NCBI RefSeq assembly: GCF_029436685.1
Contig: NZ_JAROCY010000013.1
Coordinates: 62,001-126,000, forward strand
From: Novosphingobium cyanobacteriorum
GTDB lineage: Bacteria; Pseudomonadota; Alphaproteobacteria; Sphingomonadales; Sphingomonadaceae
DNA length: 64,000 nt
Reading direction: 5' to 3'
Part shown: positions 52,533-60,772 of the stretch, piece by piece
Layout of the letters: the number at the start of each line of letters is the position of its first letter
How positions within the stretch are numbered: the stretch's first letter is position 1
Position numbers and translations under genes: made by a program
Notes under the pieces: model-generated
Databases searched by the model: none
Told to the model about the DNA's origin: nothing
What the model saw: only the letters and a program-made list of their open reading frames with translations

Positions 52533-55031
52533 GTGAGCGATTTGCCGATCCATGCCGTTCTGCCGGACCTGCTGGCCGCGCTGCGCGCCGGCAATGCGGC
52601 CGTGCTGATCGCGCCGCCGGGCGCGGGCAAGACCACGGCGGTGGCGCCCGCGCTGATCCGCGAGCCGTGGTGCAAGGGGCAGGTTATCGTGCTGAGCCCG
52701 CGCCGCGTGGCCGCGCGCGCCGCGGCAGAGCGCATGGCCGAGATGCTGGGCGAGCAGGCCGGCGAGACGGTGGGCTATGTCACGCGGCTTGATGCGAAAC
52801 GTTCTGCACGGACGCGGGTTCTGGTGGTGACCGAGGCGATCTTCGTCTCCACGATCCTGAACGATCCCGAATTGCAGGGCGTTTCCGCCGTGCTGTTCGA
52901 CGAGGCGCACGAGCGGCATCTTGACAGTGACCTGGGGCTGGCGCTGGCAGTGGAGGCGCAGGGCGTGCTGCGCGAGGACCTGCGCGTGGTGGCGATGAGC
53001 GCCACGATCGACGGGGCGCGGTTTGCCGGGCTGCTGAACGGCGCACCGGTGGTGGAAAGCGCGGGGAAGGCGCATCCGCTGACAGTGAAGTGGCTGGGAT
53101 CGCGGCCTGATGTGAAAGTGGATGCGGCCATGGCCAGCGCGCTGGTGCAGGCCTGGCGCGAGGAGGAGGGCGATATCCTGGCCTTCCTGCCCGGCGTGGC
53201 GCAGATCGAACGGACGGCGGACCTGCTGGCCGAGCGACTGCCGGGGGCGCTGGTGCTGCCGCTGCACGGGCAGGTGGAGCCGGCAGGGCAGCGCGCGGCG
53301 ATCCGGGTGGACCCGCAGGGGCGGCGGCGGATCGTGCTGGCGACGAGCATCGCCGAAACCTCGCTGACGCTGGACGGGGTGCGCGTGGTGGTGGACGCAG
53401 GCCTTTCGCGCCGCGCGGAGTTCGACAAGGCGGCGGGGGTGACGCGGCTGGTGACGGTGCGCGCTTCGCAGGCCGCCGCGGCGCAGCGCGCGGGCCGCGC
53501 GGCGCGGCAGGGGCCGGGCGTGGCATACCGGCTGTGGGAAGAGGCGAGCCATGCCGGGCGTGAGGCGTTCGACCCACCGGAGATCCTGACCCAGGACCTG
53601 ACGCCGCTGATGCTGACGCTGGCGCAGTGGGGCGCGGGCGATGCGGGGGCGATGGCGTGGCTCGATCCGCCGCCAGCCGCAGCGATGGCGGCGGCGCGCG
53701 GGGCGCTTACGGCTTTGGGTGCGCTCGATCGTGAAGGGCGGATCACGGAACATGGCCGGGCGATGGCACGGCTGTCGATGGAGCCGGCGCTGGCGCACAT
53801 GCTGCTGTTTGCCGCCGAAAGGGGCGCGGGCGGTGAGGCGGCGCGGCTGGCGCTGCTGCTGCAGGAGCGCGGGCTTGGCGGGCGGGGCGAGGACCTGGCG
53901 CGCAGGATGGACCGCTGGAACGGCGAGCGCGGCGGGCGGGCCGAGGCTTCGCGCAAGCTGGCGGGACGGTGGGCGGAGAGCGCAGTGCGGGCCCTTCGAC
54001 AGGCCCAGGGCGATCGGGGTGAGGATAGGGACCCAGCAAAGGCCGCTCGTGCTGAGCGTGTCGACGCACCAAGCGCGGGCGTGCTGCTGGCAGAGGCGTT
54101 TCCGGACCGGATCGCGCGGGCGCGGTCTGGTAGCGGGGAGGAGTGGCTTTCGGCAGGCGGGCGGGGATACCGGCTCGATCCGGCATCGCCGCTGGCGACG
54201 GCGAAGTGGCTGGTGATCGGCGATGCGCAGGGCGAGGCCAAGGGCGCGCGCATCACTGCGGCGGTGACGCTGGAGGAAGCGGACATCGCGCGCTGGCTGG
54301 GGCACCGGCTGGAGGAGCGGCACACGCTGCGGTGGAACGCCGAGGAACGCCGGGTGGAAGCGCGGCTGGAACGGCGGCTGGGCGCGATCGTGCTGGCGCG
54401 GGTGCCCGATCCGAAGCCTGACCCGGCGGCGGTGACGGCGCTGCTGATCGAACGGGTGCGCGCCGATGGGCTGGACGCGCTGCCGCTGGGCGCGGCGGCG
54501 AGGGCGCTGGTGGTGCGCGGGACCTATGCTGGGATCGAAGCGCTTTCCGAAGTGGCGCTTCTGGCCGATCTGGAGGACTGGCTGGCGCCGGTGCTGGAGG
54601 GGCGGCGCGATCTGGAAGCGAATGCGGGCCGGCTGCACGAGGCGCTGGCCGGACGGCTGGACTGGAACGAAAAGCAGGCGCTTGACCGGCTGGCCCCGGC
54701 CGAGTTCCGATCGCCCGCAGGGACGAGCCATGCCATCGATTATGGCCACGAGGGTGGGCCGGCCGTTGAACTGCGCGTGCAGGCGCTGTTCGGGCTGGAC
54801 CGCCATCCCTGCGTGGGCCAGCCGCCGCGCCCGCTGCTGCTGAGCCTGACCAGCCCCGGTGGCAAGCCGATCCAGACCACGGCGGACCTGCCCGGCTTCT
54901 GGCGCGGATCGTGGAAGGACGTGGTGAAGGACATGAAGGGCCGCTATCCCAAGCACCGCTGGCCCGATACGCCATGGACCGAGGACCCGAGCCTGAAGAC
55001 GAGGAACGCGTTCGAGGCGGGGAAGCGTTGA
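52533..55031 (+). CDS. hrpB: ATP-dependent RNA helicase HrpB
   Basis: 832 residues. DEAH-box helicase: Walker A GAGKTT (30-35), LSPRRVAARAAAERMA, DEAH near 124 in LFDEAHERH, VAMSATIDG, FLPGVAQI, ATSIAETSLTLDGV and AQRAGRAARQGPGVAYRLW. Helicase-associated domains and the HrpB C-terminal domain follow (WRGSWKDVVKDMKGRYPKHRWPDTPW). Role in mRNA metabolism is known poorly. Around residues 487-512 the frame runs through a REP-like palindrome (53992-54068), adding about 25 residues that HrpB homologues should lack. Confidence 0.93.
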   Translation: MSDLPIHAVLPDLLAALRAGNAAVLIAPPGAGKTTAVAPALIREPWCKGQVIVLSPRRVAARAAAERMAEMLGEQAGETVGYVTRLDAKRSARTRVLVVTEAIFVSTILNDPELQGVSAVLFDEAHERHLDSDLGLALAVEAQGVLREDLRVVAMSATIDGARFAGLLNGAPVVESAGKAHPLTVKWLGSRPDVKVDAAMASALVQAWREEEGDILAFLPGVAQIERTADLLAERLPGALVLPLHGQVEPAGQRAAIRVDPQGRRRIVLATSIAETSLTLDGVRVVVDAGLSRRAEFDKAAGVTRLVTVRASQAAAAQRAGRAARQGPGVAYRLWEEASHAGREAFDPPEILTQDLTPLMLTLAQWGAGDAGAMAWLDPPPAAAMAAARGALTALGALDREGRITEHGRAMARLSMEPALAHMLLFAAERGAGGEAARLALLLQERGLGGRGEDLARRMDRWNGERGGRAEASRKLAGRWAESAVRALRQAQGDRGEDRDPAKAARAERVDAPSAGVLLAEAFPDRIARARSGSGEEWLSAGGRGYRLDPASPLATAKWLVIGDAQGEAKGARITAAVTLEEADIARWLGHRLEERHTLRWNAEERRVEARLERRLGAIVLARVPDPKPDPAAVTALLIERVRADGLDALPLGAAARALVVRGTYAGIEALSEVALLADLEDWLAPVLEGRRDLEANAGRLHEALAGRLDWNEKQALDRLAPAEFRSPAGTSHAIDYGHEGGPAVELRVQALFGLDRHPCVGQPPRPLLLSLTSPGGKPIQTTADLPGFWRGSWKDVVKDMKGRYPKHRWPDTPWTEDPSLKTRNAFEAGKR
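53992..54068. repeat. REP-like palindrome inside hrpB
   Basis: Two inverted arms: TTCGACAGGCCCAGGGCGAT at the left and the reverse complement of GCTCGTGCTGAGCGTGTCGAC at the right, about 17 of 23 bases matching. This is the sphingomonad-type intergenic repeat (consensus close to TTCGACAAGCTCAGGG). It is read in frame within the helicase. Confidence 0.7.
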
Positions 55032-55133
55032 GGAATGGGCCGGTGCCGCCAAGGGAAGGCCGGATGGCCTTTCCGCACCCTTCCCACACTCCTCACTTGA
55101 TTTGCGCGGCGATTCGCAGGAAAGCGCGTGGCC

Positions 55134-55412
55134 ATGACTGCACGCATCTTTCAGCGCCCGAAGAACGCCATGCAATCGGGCAAGGCCCGCACCAGCGACT
55201 GGGTGCTCGAATTCGAGCGTTCCGAGGCGCAGCGTCCCGACCCGCTGATGGGCTGGGCCGGATCTGGCGACACGCAGGTGCAGGTGGTGCTGAACTTCGG
55301 CTCGCTGGACGAGGCCAAGGCCTATGCCGACAAGTACGGCATTGCCGCGCACGTGATCCCCACACCGCCCAAGCGGCTGAAGCTGCAGAGCTACGCGGAT
55401 AATTTTCGCTGA
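55134..55412 (+). CDS. NDUFS4-like complex I subunit
   Basis: 92 residues from ATG 55134; GTG 55128, with GGAA five bases upstream, may be the real start. Matches the ETC_C1_NDUFA4/NDUFS4 family: ARIFQRPKNAMQSGKA, WVLEFERSEAQRPDPLMGWAGSGDTQVQV and LRLQSY-like ending (KRLKLQSYADNFR). This is an accessory subunit of NADH:ubiquinone oxidoreductase found in alphaproteobacteria and mitochondria. It sits apart from the nuo operon, as is common. Confidence 0.9.
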   Translation: MTARIFQRPKNAMQSGKARTSDWVLEFERSEAQRPDPLMGWAGSGDTQVQVVLNFGSLDEAKAYADKYGIAAHVIPTPPKRLKLQSYADNFR

Positions 55413-55421
55413 TTTTCAGTC

Positions 55422-55472
55422 GGAAAGGTCATCCGGCCTTTCCAGTGCCGTGTCCAGCCGACAAGGCTGGAC
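55422..55472. other. Two tandem hairpins between NDUFS4 gene and SRP RNA
   Basis: GGAAAGG-N8-CCTTTCC (55422-55443) and the perfect GTCCAGCC-GACAA-GGCTGGAC (55452-55472). Neither has a T run. They may act as a factor-dependent terminator or processing site ahead of the SRP RNA. Confidence 0.45.
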
Positions 55473-55502
55473 AAAGCCAGAGGCAAAGGCCATATGCGCG
55501 GC

Positions 55503-55594
55503 CGGGAGTCGGTCGGACGCTTGCGTCCGCCAACCTGGTCAGGTCCGGAAGGAAGCAGCCACAACGGGTTGCGGCGGGTCGGCCGGCTCCTTTT
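55503..55594 (+). ncRNA. ffs: Signal recognition particle RNA (4.5S type)
   Basis: Contains the invariant SRP core GGTCAGGTCCGGAAGG followed by AAGCAGCC at 55537-55560, with the GGAA tetraloop and the asymmetric loop. The ends pair (GGGAGTCGGTC with GGCCGGCTCC) to form a single hairpin of about 90 nt, followed by TTTTT as terminator. It binds Ffh for co-translational targeting. Confidence 0.93.
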
Positions 55595-55649
55595 TACCCC
55601 AATCGTCGCAAGGTGGATGTCCGCCCTTGGCCCTCCGGCAGATGGGCAG

Positions 55650-56132
55650 TCAGTCTGCGCCGCGCATGCGGCTGCGCGCGGCGTTGCGGCTGCCGGTGGC
55701 GGGGGCGAGGCCGCTGACCTTGCCGAGGCCAAAGGGCGGCATGTTGGCGTAGATGGTTTCGTGCGCCCCGGCGGGGACCACATAGGTTTCGTGGAAGATG
55801 CCCACGGTGCCGTCGGTGCCCACCGCCTTGTTGAAGGCGACCCAGGCGGGCCAGTGCTTCTGTTCACGATCGCGCGCGTAGGCCTCAAGGCTATCAAAGT
55901 CCCGCCAGTATTGCAGCAGCACGACGGTGCGCAGGCCCCGGATGAGGTATTCGGTGCCGAGGAAGCCGCTGTCAGGATTACGGCTCAATTCCGCGATCAT
56001 CGGGCCCATGGCGCGGGCCACGGGCAGCCATTTGCCCAGCTTGCGAAACGCGTTGATGCGCATGCCGATGACGAAGACGACCACCGACCCATCATGGGTG
56101 GCGGTCATGCGGGCGGGAACGATCGTGTTCAT
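55650..56132 (-). CDS. DUF4188-like / monooxygenase-fold family protein
   Basis: 160 residues. VVVFVIGMRINAFRKLGKWLPVARAMGPMI, GFLGTEYLIRGLRTVVLLQYWRDFDSLEAYAR and GTVGIFHETYVVPAGAHETIYANMPPFGLGK are the pattern of DUF4188 proteins, which have a dimeric alpha/beta-barrel fold. Reaction unknown. It is divergent from dnaX with a 99-bp AT-richer gap. Confidence 0.8.
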   Translation of the reverse strand: MNTIVPARMTATHDGSVVVFVIGMRINAFRKLGKWLPVARAMGPMIAELSRNPDSGFLGTEYLIRGLRTVVLLQYWRDFDSLEAYARDREQKHWPAWVAFNKAVGTDGTVGIFHETYVVPAGAHETIYANMPPFGLGKVSGLAPATGSRNAARSRMRGAD

Positions 56133-56231
56133 GCAATCAAGGTTGCATTTTGCAACTGATTTGTCAATCCACCGCTTTGGCGAGGGAGGACATTCGACAA
56201 GCGGGGGCGGACGCCTTACCTAGGGCAGGCA

Positions 56232-58118
56232 ATGGGCGATTCCACCGACATGTTTGGCGATCCCGTGGACCAGGATGCTGGTCCTCCGTGGGACGAGGCC
56301 GAGAGCGGACCGAGCGCGGCCGAGCTGGAGGCTGCGGGGCAGGCTTCGATGTTTGGCGATCCCGTGCCCCCGGCTGCGCCAACGCCCGCCGCCGTGCAGG
56401 AAGCCCCGGCGCCCGCTCCGGTTGCACCGCGGGTTGCTGCGCCCATACCGGCTGCCGCACCTTCTGCCGCGCCAGCTTCGACCGTGCAGCCTTATCGCGT
56501 GCTGGCGCGCAAGTATCGTTCGCAGACCTTTTCCGAACTGATCGGGCAGGATGCGATGGTGCAGACGCTGGCCAACGCGATCAAGCGCGACCGGCTGGCA
56601 CATGCCTTTCTGATGACCGGCATCCGCGGGGTGGGCAAGACATCCACCGCGCGGCTGATCGCCAAAGCGCTGAACTGCATCGGCACCGACGGGCAGGGCG
56701 GGCCGACGATCGATCCGTGCGGGCAGTGCGAGCCCTGCGTGGCGATTTCGGAAGGGCGGCACATCGACGTGATCGAGATGGACGCGGCCAGCCACACCGG
56801 CGTGGACGACGTGCGCGAGATCATCGAGGCGGTGCGCTATGCCGCGGTCAGCGCGCGCTACAAGATCTATATCATCGACGAAGTTCACATGCTGTCTCGC
56901 AATGCATTCAATGCCTTGCTGAAGACTCTTGAGGAGCCGCCGGCGCATGTGAAGTTCCTGTTCGCCACAACCGAAGTGGACAAGCTGCCGGTCACGGTGC
57001 TGAGCCGCTGCCAGCGCTTTGACCTGAAGCGCATTCCGGCGCGGGTGCTGAAGGATCACTTCGCGATGATCTGCGCCAAGGAAGGCGTGGAGGCGGAGGA
57101 CGAGGCGCTGGCCATGGTGGCCGCCGCGGCCGAGGGATCGGTGCGTGACGGGCTTTCCATCCTGGACCAGGCGATCAGCCATGCCGACCTTGCCACCGGC
57201 GGCGAAGGCGCCACCACGATCAGCGCCGATCAGGTGCGCGAGATGCTGGGCCTGGCCGACAAGACCATGCAGCGCCGCCTGTTTGGCGCGATGCTGGCGG
57301 GCGAGGGGGTGAAGCTGCTGGAGGAAGTGGCGCACCAGTATGCCCTGGGCATCGAACCGGTGGCGATGATGCGCGCGCAGATGGACCTGGTGCACAAGGT
57401 GACCGTGGCGCAGGTTTCCGGCACGGCGGATGCGCGCAGCGCCGAGGAGCGCGCCGCGATCGAGGGCTGGGCCAAGGCGATGGGGGCTGGCCAGCTGCAC
57501 CGGCTTTGGCAGCTGCTGCTGAAAGGCTATGACGAGGTGCGCGGCGCGCCCGATCCGCTGGTGGCGACGCAGATGGCGCTGCTGCGCGTGATGCACGCCA
57601 GCGAGATGCCCGATCCGGGTTCGCTGGTGAAGAAGCTGGAAGACGTTGTGGCGCGCGCCCCGGCGGCGGCGCTGGCCGCGCCTGCGGGAGAAGGCGGCGC
57701 GGCGCCCGCGGCATACCAGCCCGCACCGGTGGCGATGGACTGGGAGGAGCTGGTCGAGCAGGTGGAGCATGTCTCTCCGCTGACCGGATCTTCGATGCGC
57801 CTTTCGGTGCGCGTGATCGAGCTGCGGCCCGGCTACCTGAAGTATGAGCAGGCCCCCGGCCTTCCCGGCGATCCGACGCAGGAAATCCGCAAGGGGCTGC
57901 AGACGGCCACCGGCGGGCACTGGCAGGTGGAGCGCGGAACGGGTAACGCGCAGCCGAGTCTGGAAGAGGCCAAGGCTGCGAAAGCGGCGGTGGCCGATGC
58001 CGAGATGCGGGACGATCCGCTGGTGAAGGCGGCGCTGGCCGCGTTCCCCGATGCGCAGATCGTGGACGAAGCCGCATCGCGAGATCACGAACAGAGACCC
58101 TGGAGCAGGCGCGCATGA
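56232..58118 (+). CDS. dnaX: DNA polymerase III subunit gamma/tau
   Basis: 628 residues. Clamp-loader AAA+ ATPase: YRVLARKYRSQTFSELIGQDAMV, Walker A GIRGVGKTS (about 130-138), a four-Cys zinc motif (C-x8-CGQC-x2-C pattern with CEPC), IIDEVHMLS and the SRC sensor motif in LSRCQRFDL. Domain III and a tau-like C-terminus follow. The first 95 residues before the ATPase are an Ala/Pro-rich, disordered extension with two copies of MFGDPV (about 7 and 40). The stop overlaps the ybaB start by 4 bp. Confidence 0.95.
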   Translation: MGDSTDMFGDPVDQDAGPPWDEAESGPSAAELEAAGQASMFGDPVPPAAPTPAAVQEAPAPAPVAPRVAAPIPAAAPSAAPASTVQPYRVLARKYRSQTFSELIGQDAMVQTLANAIKRDRLAHAFLMTGIRGVGKTSTARLIAKALNCIGTDGQGGPTIDPCGQCEPCVAISEGRHIDVIEMDAASHTGVDDVREIIEAVRYAAVSARYKIYIIDEVHMLSRNAFNALLKTLEEPPAHVKFLFATTEVDKLPVTVLSRCQRFDLKRIPARVLKDHFAMICAKEGVEAEDEALAMVAAAAEGSVRDGLSILDQAISHADLATGGEGATTISADQVREMLGLADKTMQRRLFGAMLAGEGVKLLEEVAHQYALGIEPVAMMRAQMDLVHKVTVAQVSGTADARSAEERAAIEGWAKAMGAGQLHRLWQLLLKGYDEVRGAPDPLVATQMALLRVMHASEMPDPGSLVKKLEDVVARAPAAALAAPAGEGGAAPAAYQPAPVAMDWEELVEQVEHVSPLTGSSMRLSVRVIELRPGYLKYEQAPGLPGDPTQEIRKGLQTATGGHWQVERGTGNAQPSLEEAKAAKAAVADAEMRDDPLVKAALAAFPDAQIVDEAASRDHEQRPWSRRA

Positions 58119-58450
58119 AATCGATGGAAGAGATGATCCAGGCAGCCCAGAAGGCGGCCGAAACCATCCAGAAGCAGATGGAGGACGCGCAAGGCCGCCT
58201 TGACGCGATCGAGGTGGAAGGCGCCGCCGGCGGCGGGCTGGTGAAGATCAAGGCCAGTGCCAAGGGGCGCGTGATCGGCGTGAGCATCGACGACAGTCTG
58301 ATCAGCGTGGCCGACAAGGGCATTCTGGAAGACCTTGTGGCTGCCGCATTCAACGACGCGCGGACCAAGGCCGATGCCGCCGCGGGCGAAGAGATGCAGA
58401 AGGTGCAGATGGCCGCGGGAATCCCGCCGGGCTTCAAGCTGCCGTTCTGA
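58115..58450 (+). CDS. YbaB/EbfC nucleoid-associated protein
   Basis: 111 residues. N-terminal helix (EEMIQAAQKAAETIQKQMEDAQ), a three-stranded sheet (VEGAAGGGLVKIKASAKGRVIGVSID) and a C-terminal helix. Ends AAGIPPGFKLPF. Dimeric DNA-binding protein usually found between dnaX and recR; recR is not seen here. Translationally coupled to dnaX. Confidence 0.95.
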   Translation: MKSMEEMIQAAQKAAETIQKQMEDAQGRLDAIEVEGAAGGGLVKIKASAKGRVIGVSIDDSLISVADKGILEDLVAAAFNDARTKADAAAGEEMQKVQMAAGIPPGFKLPF

Positions 58451-58624
58451 GTTTTCGGGCCTGAACGCCCCTTTCGCCTGCGGGAGGGGCCGGGGCGGGC
58501 AGGCCTGCCGCGCAAATATTTCGGTCTGGCTGCGGTTGTTCAGGAATTGTTGCGGGTTGAATGCGTTATCGGCAATGAGGCGACGGGGCGCCTGTAAATT
58601 TGTCGATCCTGGAAGGACTTGCGG

Positions 58625-59845
58625 TTGAGCGTTAGTGTTGTTGTCTTGACCGCCGCTGCCCTGGCGGGCGCCGAACCTGTGGCGGAAGCGCAGGCGGCTG
58701 CCGTGCCGGTTGCCGTGGAAGCGCCACAGCCGCCTGTGGCAGCGCCCGTTTCCCCGCCTGCACCATCGATGCCGGCTGCAGCTTCCCCGGCCGCCCCGAA
58801 CCCGGCCGCCCCGAACCCGGCCGCCCCGAACCCGGCCGCCCCGAACCCGGCCGCCCCGAACCCGGCCGCCCCGAACCCGGCCGCCCCGAACCCGACCGCC
58901 CCAAACCCGACCGCCCCGAACCCGGCCGCCCCGAACCCGACCGCCCCGAACCCGACCGCGCCGCCCGAACCCTCCAACGAGATCGTGGTTGAGGGGGAGA
59001 CCAAGGCGCCGCCGCAGGACCCGATCGAGCGGGTGAACGAAAAGTCGTTCGAAGTGGTGCAGAAGGTGGACGACAAGCTGATCGCCCCCATCGCCCACGG
59101 ATACGAAAAGGGCGTTCCGCGCCCGGTGCGGATGGGCTTGCGCAACTTCATCCGCAACCTGACCGAGCCGGTGGTCTTCATCAACTACATGCTGCAGCTG
59201 AAGCCCGGCAAGGCGATGGAGACGGTGGGGCGCTTTGCGGTGAATTCCACCATCGGCGTAGGCGGGCTGGTGGATGTGGCGAAGAAGAAGCCGTTCAATC
59301 TGCCGTATCGTCCCAACGGGCTGGGCAATACGCTGGGCTATTATGGCGTGGGGCCGGGGCCATACCTGTACCTGCCGCTGGTGGGGCCGACGACGGTGCG
59401 CGACCTGTTCGGCCTGCTGGTGGACCGCGCGACGGTGCCGGGGCTGGTAGGCGGGCCTTTGCGCAAGCCGGAATACGTGCTGCCGCTCAACATCGTGGAA
59501 TCCATCGACGACCGGCTGCAGATCGATGCCGAACTGCAGGAGATGAAGTCCGCATCGAACCCCTATGTCACCTATCGCGAGCTGTACCTGCAGGCGCGGC
59601 GGGACGAGATCGAGGCGCTGCATGGGCGCGGACCGCTGGCCAAGGGCGAGATCGGCGTCGCGCCGTTCCCGAAGCCGCTGCATCCGGAACCCGAGAAGCC
59701 GGAAGCGGCTTCGCCACCCGCGGCAGTGGTGCCGGCGCCGGCACCGGTCGACCCGCAGGTGAGGCAGCCGGAAGCGGAGGCAATTGCCCCGAAGGGCCCT
59801 GTTTTCGTGTCGATTCCGGTGGTGCAACCGATCCCCGTGCAGTAA
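58625..59845 (+). CDS. MlaA/VacJ-family outer-membrane protein with Pro-Asn-Ala repeats
   Basis: About 406 residues. MlaA domain from residue about 120: PIERVNEKSFEVVQKVDDKL, RMGLRNFIRNLTEPVVFINYMLQLKP, FAVNSTIGVGGLVD, GLGNTLGYYGVGPGPYLYLPLVGPTTVRD. MlaA removes misplaced phospholipids from the outer leaflet with porins. The signal region (SVVVLTAAALAGAEPVAEAQ) has no lipobox Cys, unlike E. coli MlaA. An 11-12 copy P-[AT]-A-P-N repeat separates it from the domain. There is no ATG; I choose TTG 58625, eight bases from GGAAGG; TTG 58619 is possible. Confidence 0.85.
   Translation: MSVSVVVLTAAALAGAEPVAEAQAAAVPVAVEAPQPPVAAPVSPPAPSMPAAASPAAPNPAAPNPAAPNPAAPNPAAPNPAAPNPAAPNPTAPNPTAPNPAAPNPTAPNPTAPPEPSNEIVVEGETKAPPQDPIERVNEKSFEVVQKVDDKLIAPIAHGYEKGVPRPVRMGLRNFIRNLTEPVVFINYMLQLKPGKAMETVGRFAVNSTIGVGGLVDVAKKKPFNLPYRPNGLGNTLGYYGVGPGPYLYLPLVGPTTVRDLFGLLVDRATVPGLVGGPLRKPEYVLPLNIVESIDDRLQIDAELQEMKSASNPYVTYRELYLQARRDEIEALHGRGPLAKGEIGVAPFPKPLHPEPEKPEAASPPAAVVPAPAPVDPQVRQPEAEAIAPKGPVFVSIPVVQPIPVQ
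58789..58964 (+). repeat. 15-bp tandem repeat in the mlaA-like gene
   Basis: About 11.7 copies of a GGCCGCCCCGAACCC unit, near-identical; late copies change G to A (PTAPN rather than PAAPN) and one has CCAAA. The length is a multiple of three, so copy change would keep frame. Confidence 0.95.
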
Positions 59846-59953
59846 GTTGTTGTCTGGTAACCGTTGCGGGCTAGCGCAGCGGACCCCGGCGAGGATGACC
59901 ACCGCAGGACCAACCAGGCGGGGCGGCCTTTCCGGACGCAGAGGAACTGAAAG

Positions 59954-60388
59954 ATGATGCGACAGACCTTGGTTCTGGCGGCAGGCATTTGCGCTCTGGC
60001 CGCCGCAGGAAGCGCGATGGCGCAACCCGACAATTCTCCCCAGGCAGCAGAGGACATCGTGGCGCGCGCCCATGCGCGTCCGATGGGCTTCATCGCCACC
60101 AGCGGCCCGGATGTGGCCGGGCACTATGCCGTGGCGATCGACGTGAGCGGCATCGATCCGACCACGCCCGCCGGCTGGGCGCGGATCAACCGCCGGGTGA
60201 ACGTGGGCCTTGGCCAGCTGTGCGATCTGACAGGCGCGCACAACCTGATTACCGGGCCGGATTCGCCCGAACGCGCCGCGTGCCTTGCCGAAGGGCGCGC
60301 TGCTGCCGAGGCGCAGATGCACCGCGCGCGCGCCGCAGCCGAACGCGGCGAGACAGTGGCGACGCTGGGGATCAGCACCGCCGGTTGA
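59954..60388 (+). CDS. UrcA-family secreted protein
   Basis: 144 residues with a signal peptide (cleaved at SAMAQP). The mature part has the UrcA pattern VAIDVSGIDPTTPAGWARINRRVNVGLGQLCD followed by a second Cys (ERAACLAEG) that would form the family disulfide. A helical Arg/Ala-rich tail ends the chain. UrcA proteins are small periplasmic proteins of unknown role, abundant in sphingomonads and caulobacters. Confidence 0.8.
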   Translation: MMRQTLVLAAGICALAAAGSAMAQPDNSPQAAEDIVARAHARPMGFIATSGPDVAGHYAVAIDVSGIDPTTPAGWARINRRVNVGLGQLCDLTGAHNLITGPDSPERAACLAEGRAAAEAQMHRARAAAERGETVATLGISTAG

Positions 60389-60772
60389 TCCCCAGCGCAA
60401 ATGGCCGGGGTGGCGCCTGCCGTCCCGGCCGACTGCTTTAACGATTGTGCCGTAACGAAACTTCGCCAAAACGGATTGATCGCCGCGCGGCAGGACCGGG
60501 TTGCCGGGCATGATGCAGAAGCAGCGCCACACCCGCCCCGCGTGGTGGAGGCGAGATGGCAAGCGATTGATTGTATTCCGTTACTAACAATCGTTGAGCC
60601 GATCCGGGGTGAGACCTGCCAGCCCAATGGCGTGCCCCGGCGTGCGAAGCGTCCTCCACTTCGCTTTGGAACCCGCTGAAAAACAACCCTTTCCGAAGCA
60701 TGTCCCGGCTGCTGCCGCGCCTGCCCGTGCCATCACCGCCGCCCGAACGGCAAGGCGAAGGACAGGTTTGCG
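60389..60772. other. Intergenic stretch without a visible gene
   Basis: 384 bp. It holds AT-richer sequence at 60437-60480 and 60560-60598, including a weak inverted repeat GATTGT-N12-ACAATC (about 60563-60592). No convincing reading frame, RNA or terminator is seen. It may contain the promoter of the RTX esterase gene. Confidence 0.4.

Noticed and set aside
52458..55352. 964-codon minus-strand frame opposite hrpB and the NDUFS4 gene
   Set aside because: Arg/Pro/His-rich shadow of high-GC coding sequence; hrpB has full helicase motifs.
58451..58520. Terminator after ybaB
   Set aside because: A GC-rich partial inverted repeat (GCCCC / GGGGC) is present but has no T run and weak pairing.
58540..59184. 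Minus-strand frame with many GAAGF/GAVGF repeats that looks like a Gly-rich structural protein
   Set aside because: It is the reverse reading of the 15-bp tandem repeat inside the mlaA-like gene; no signal peptide or ribosome site.
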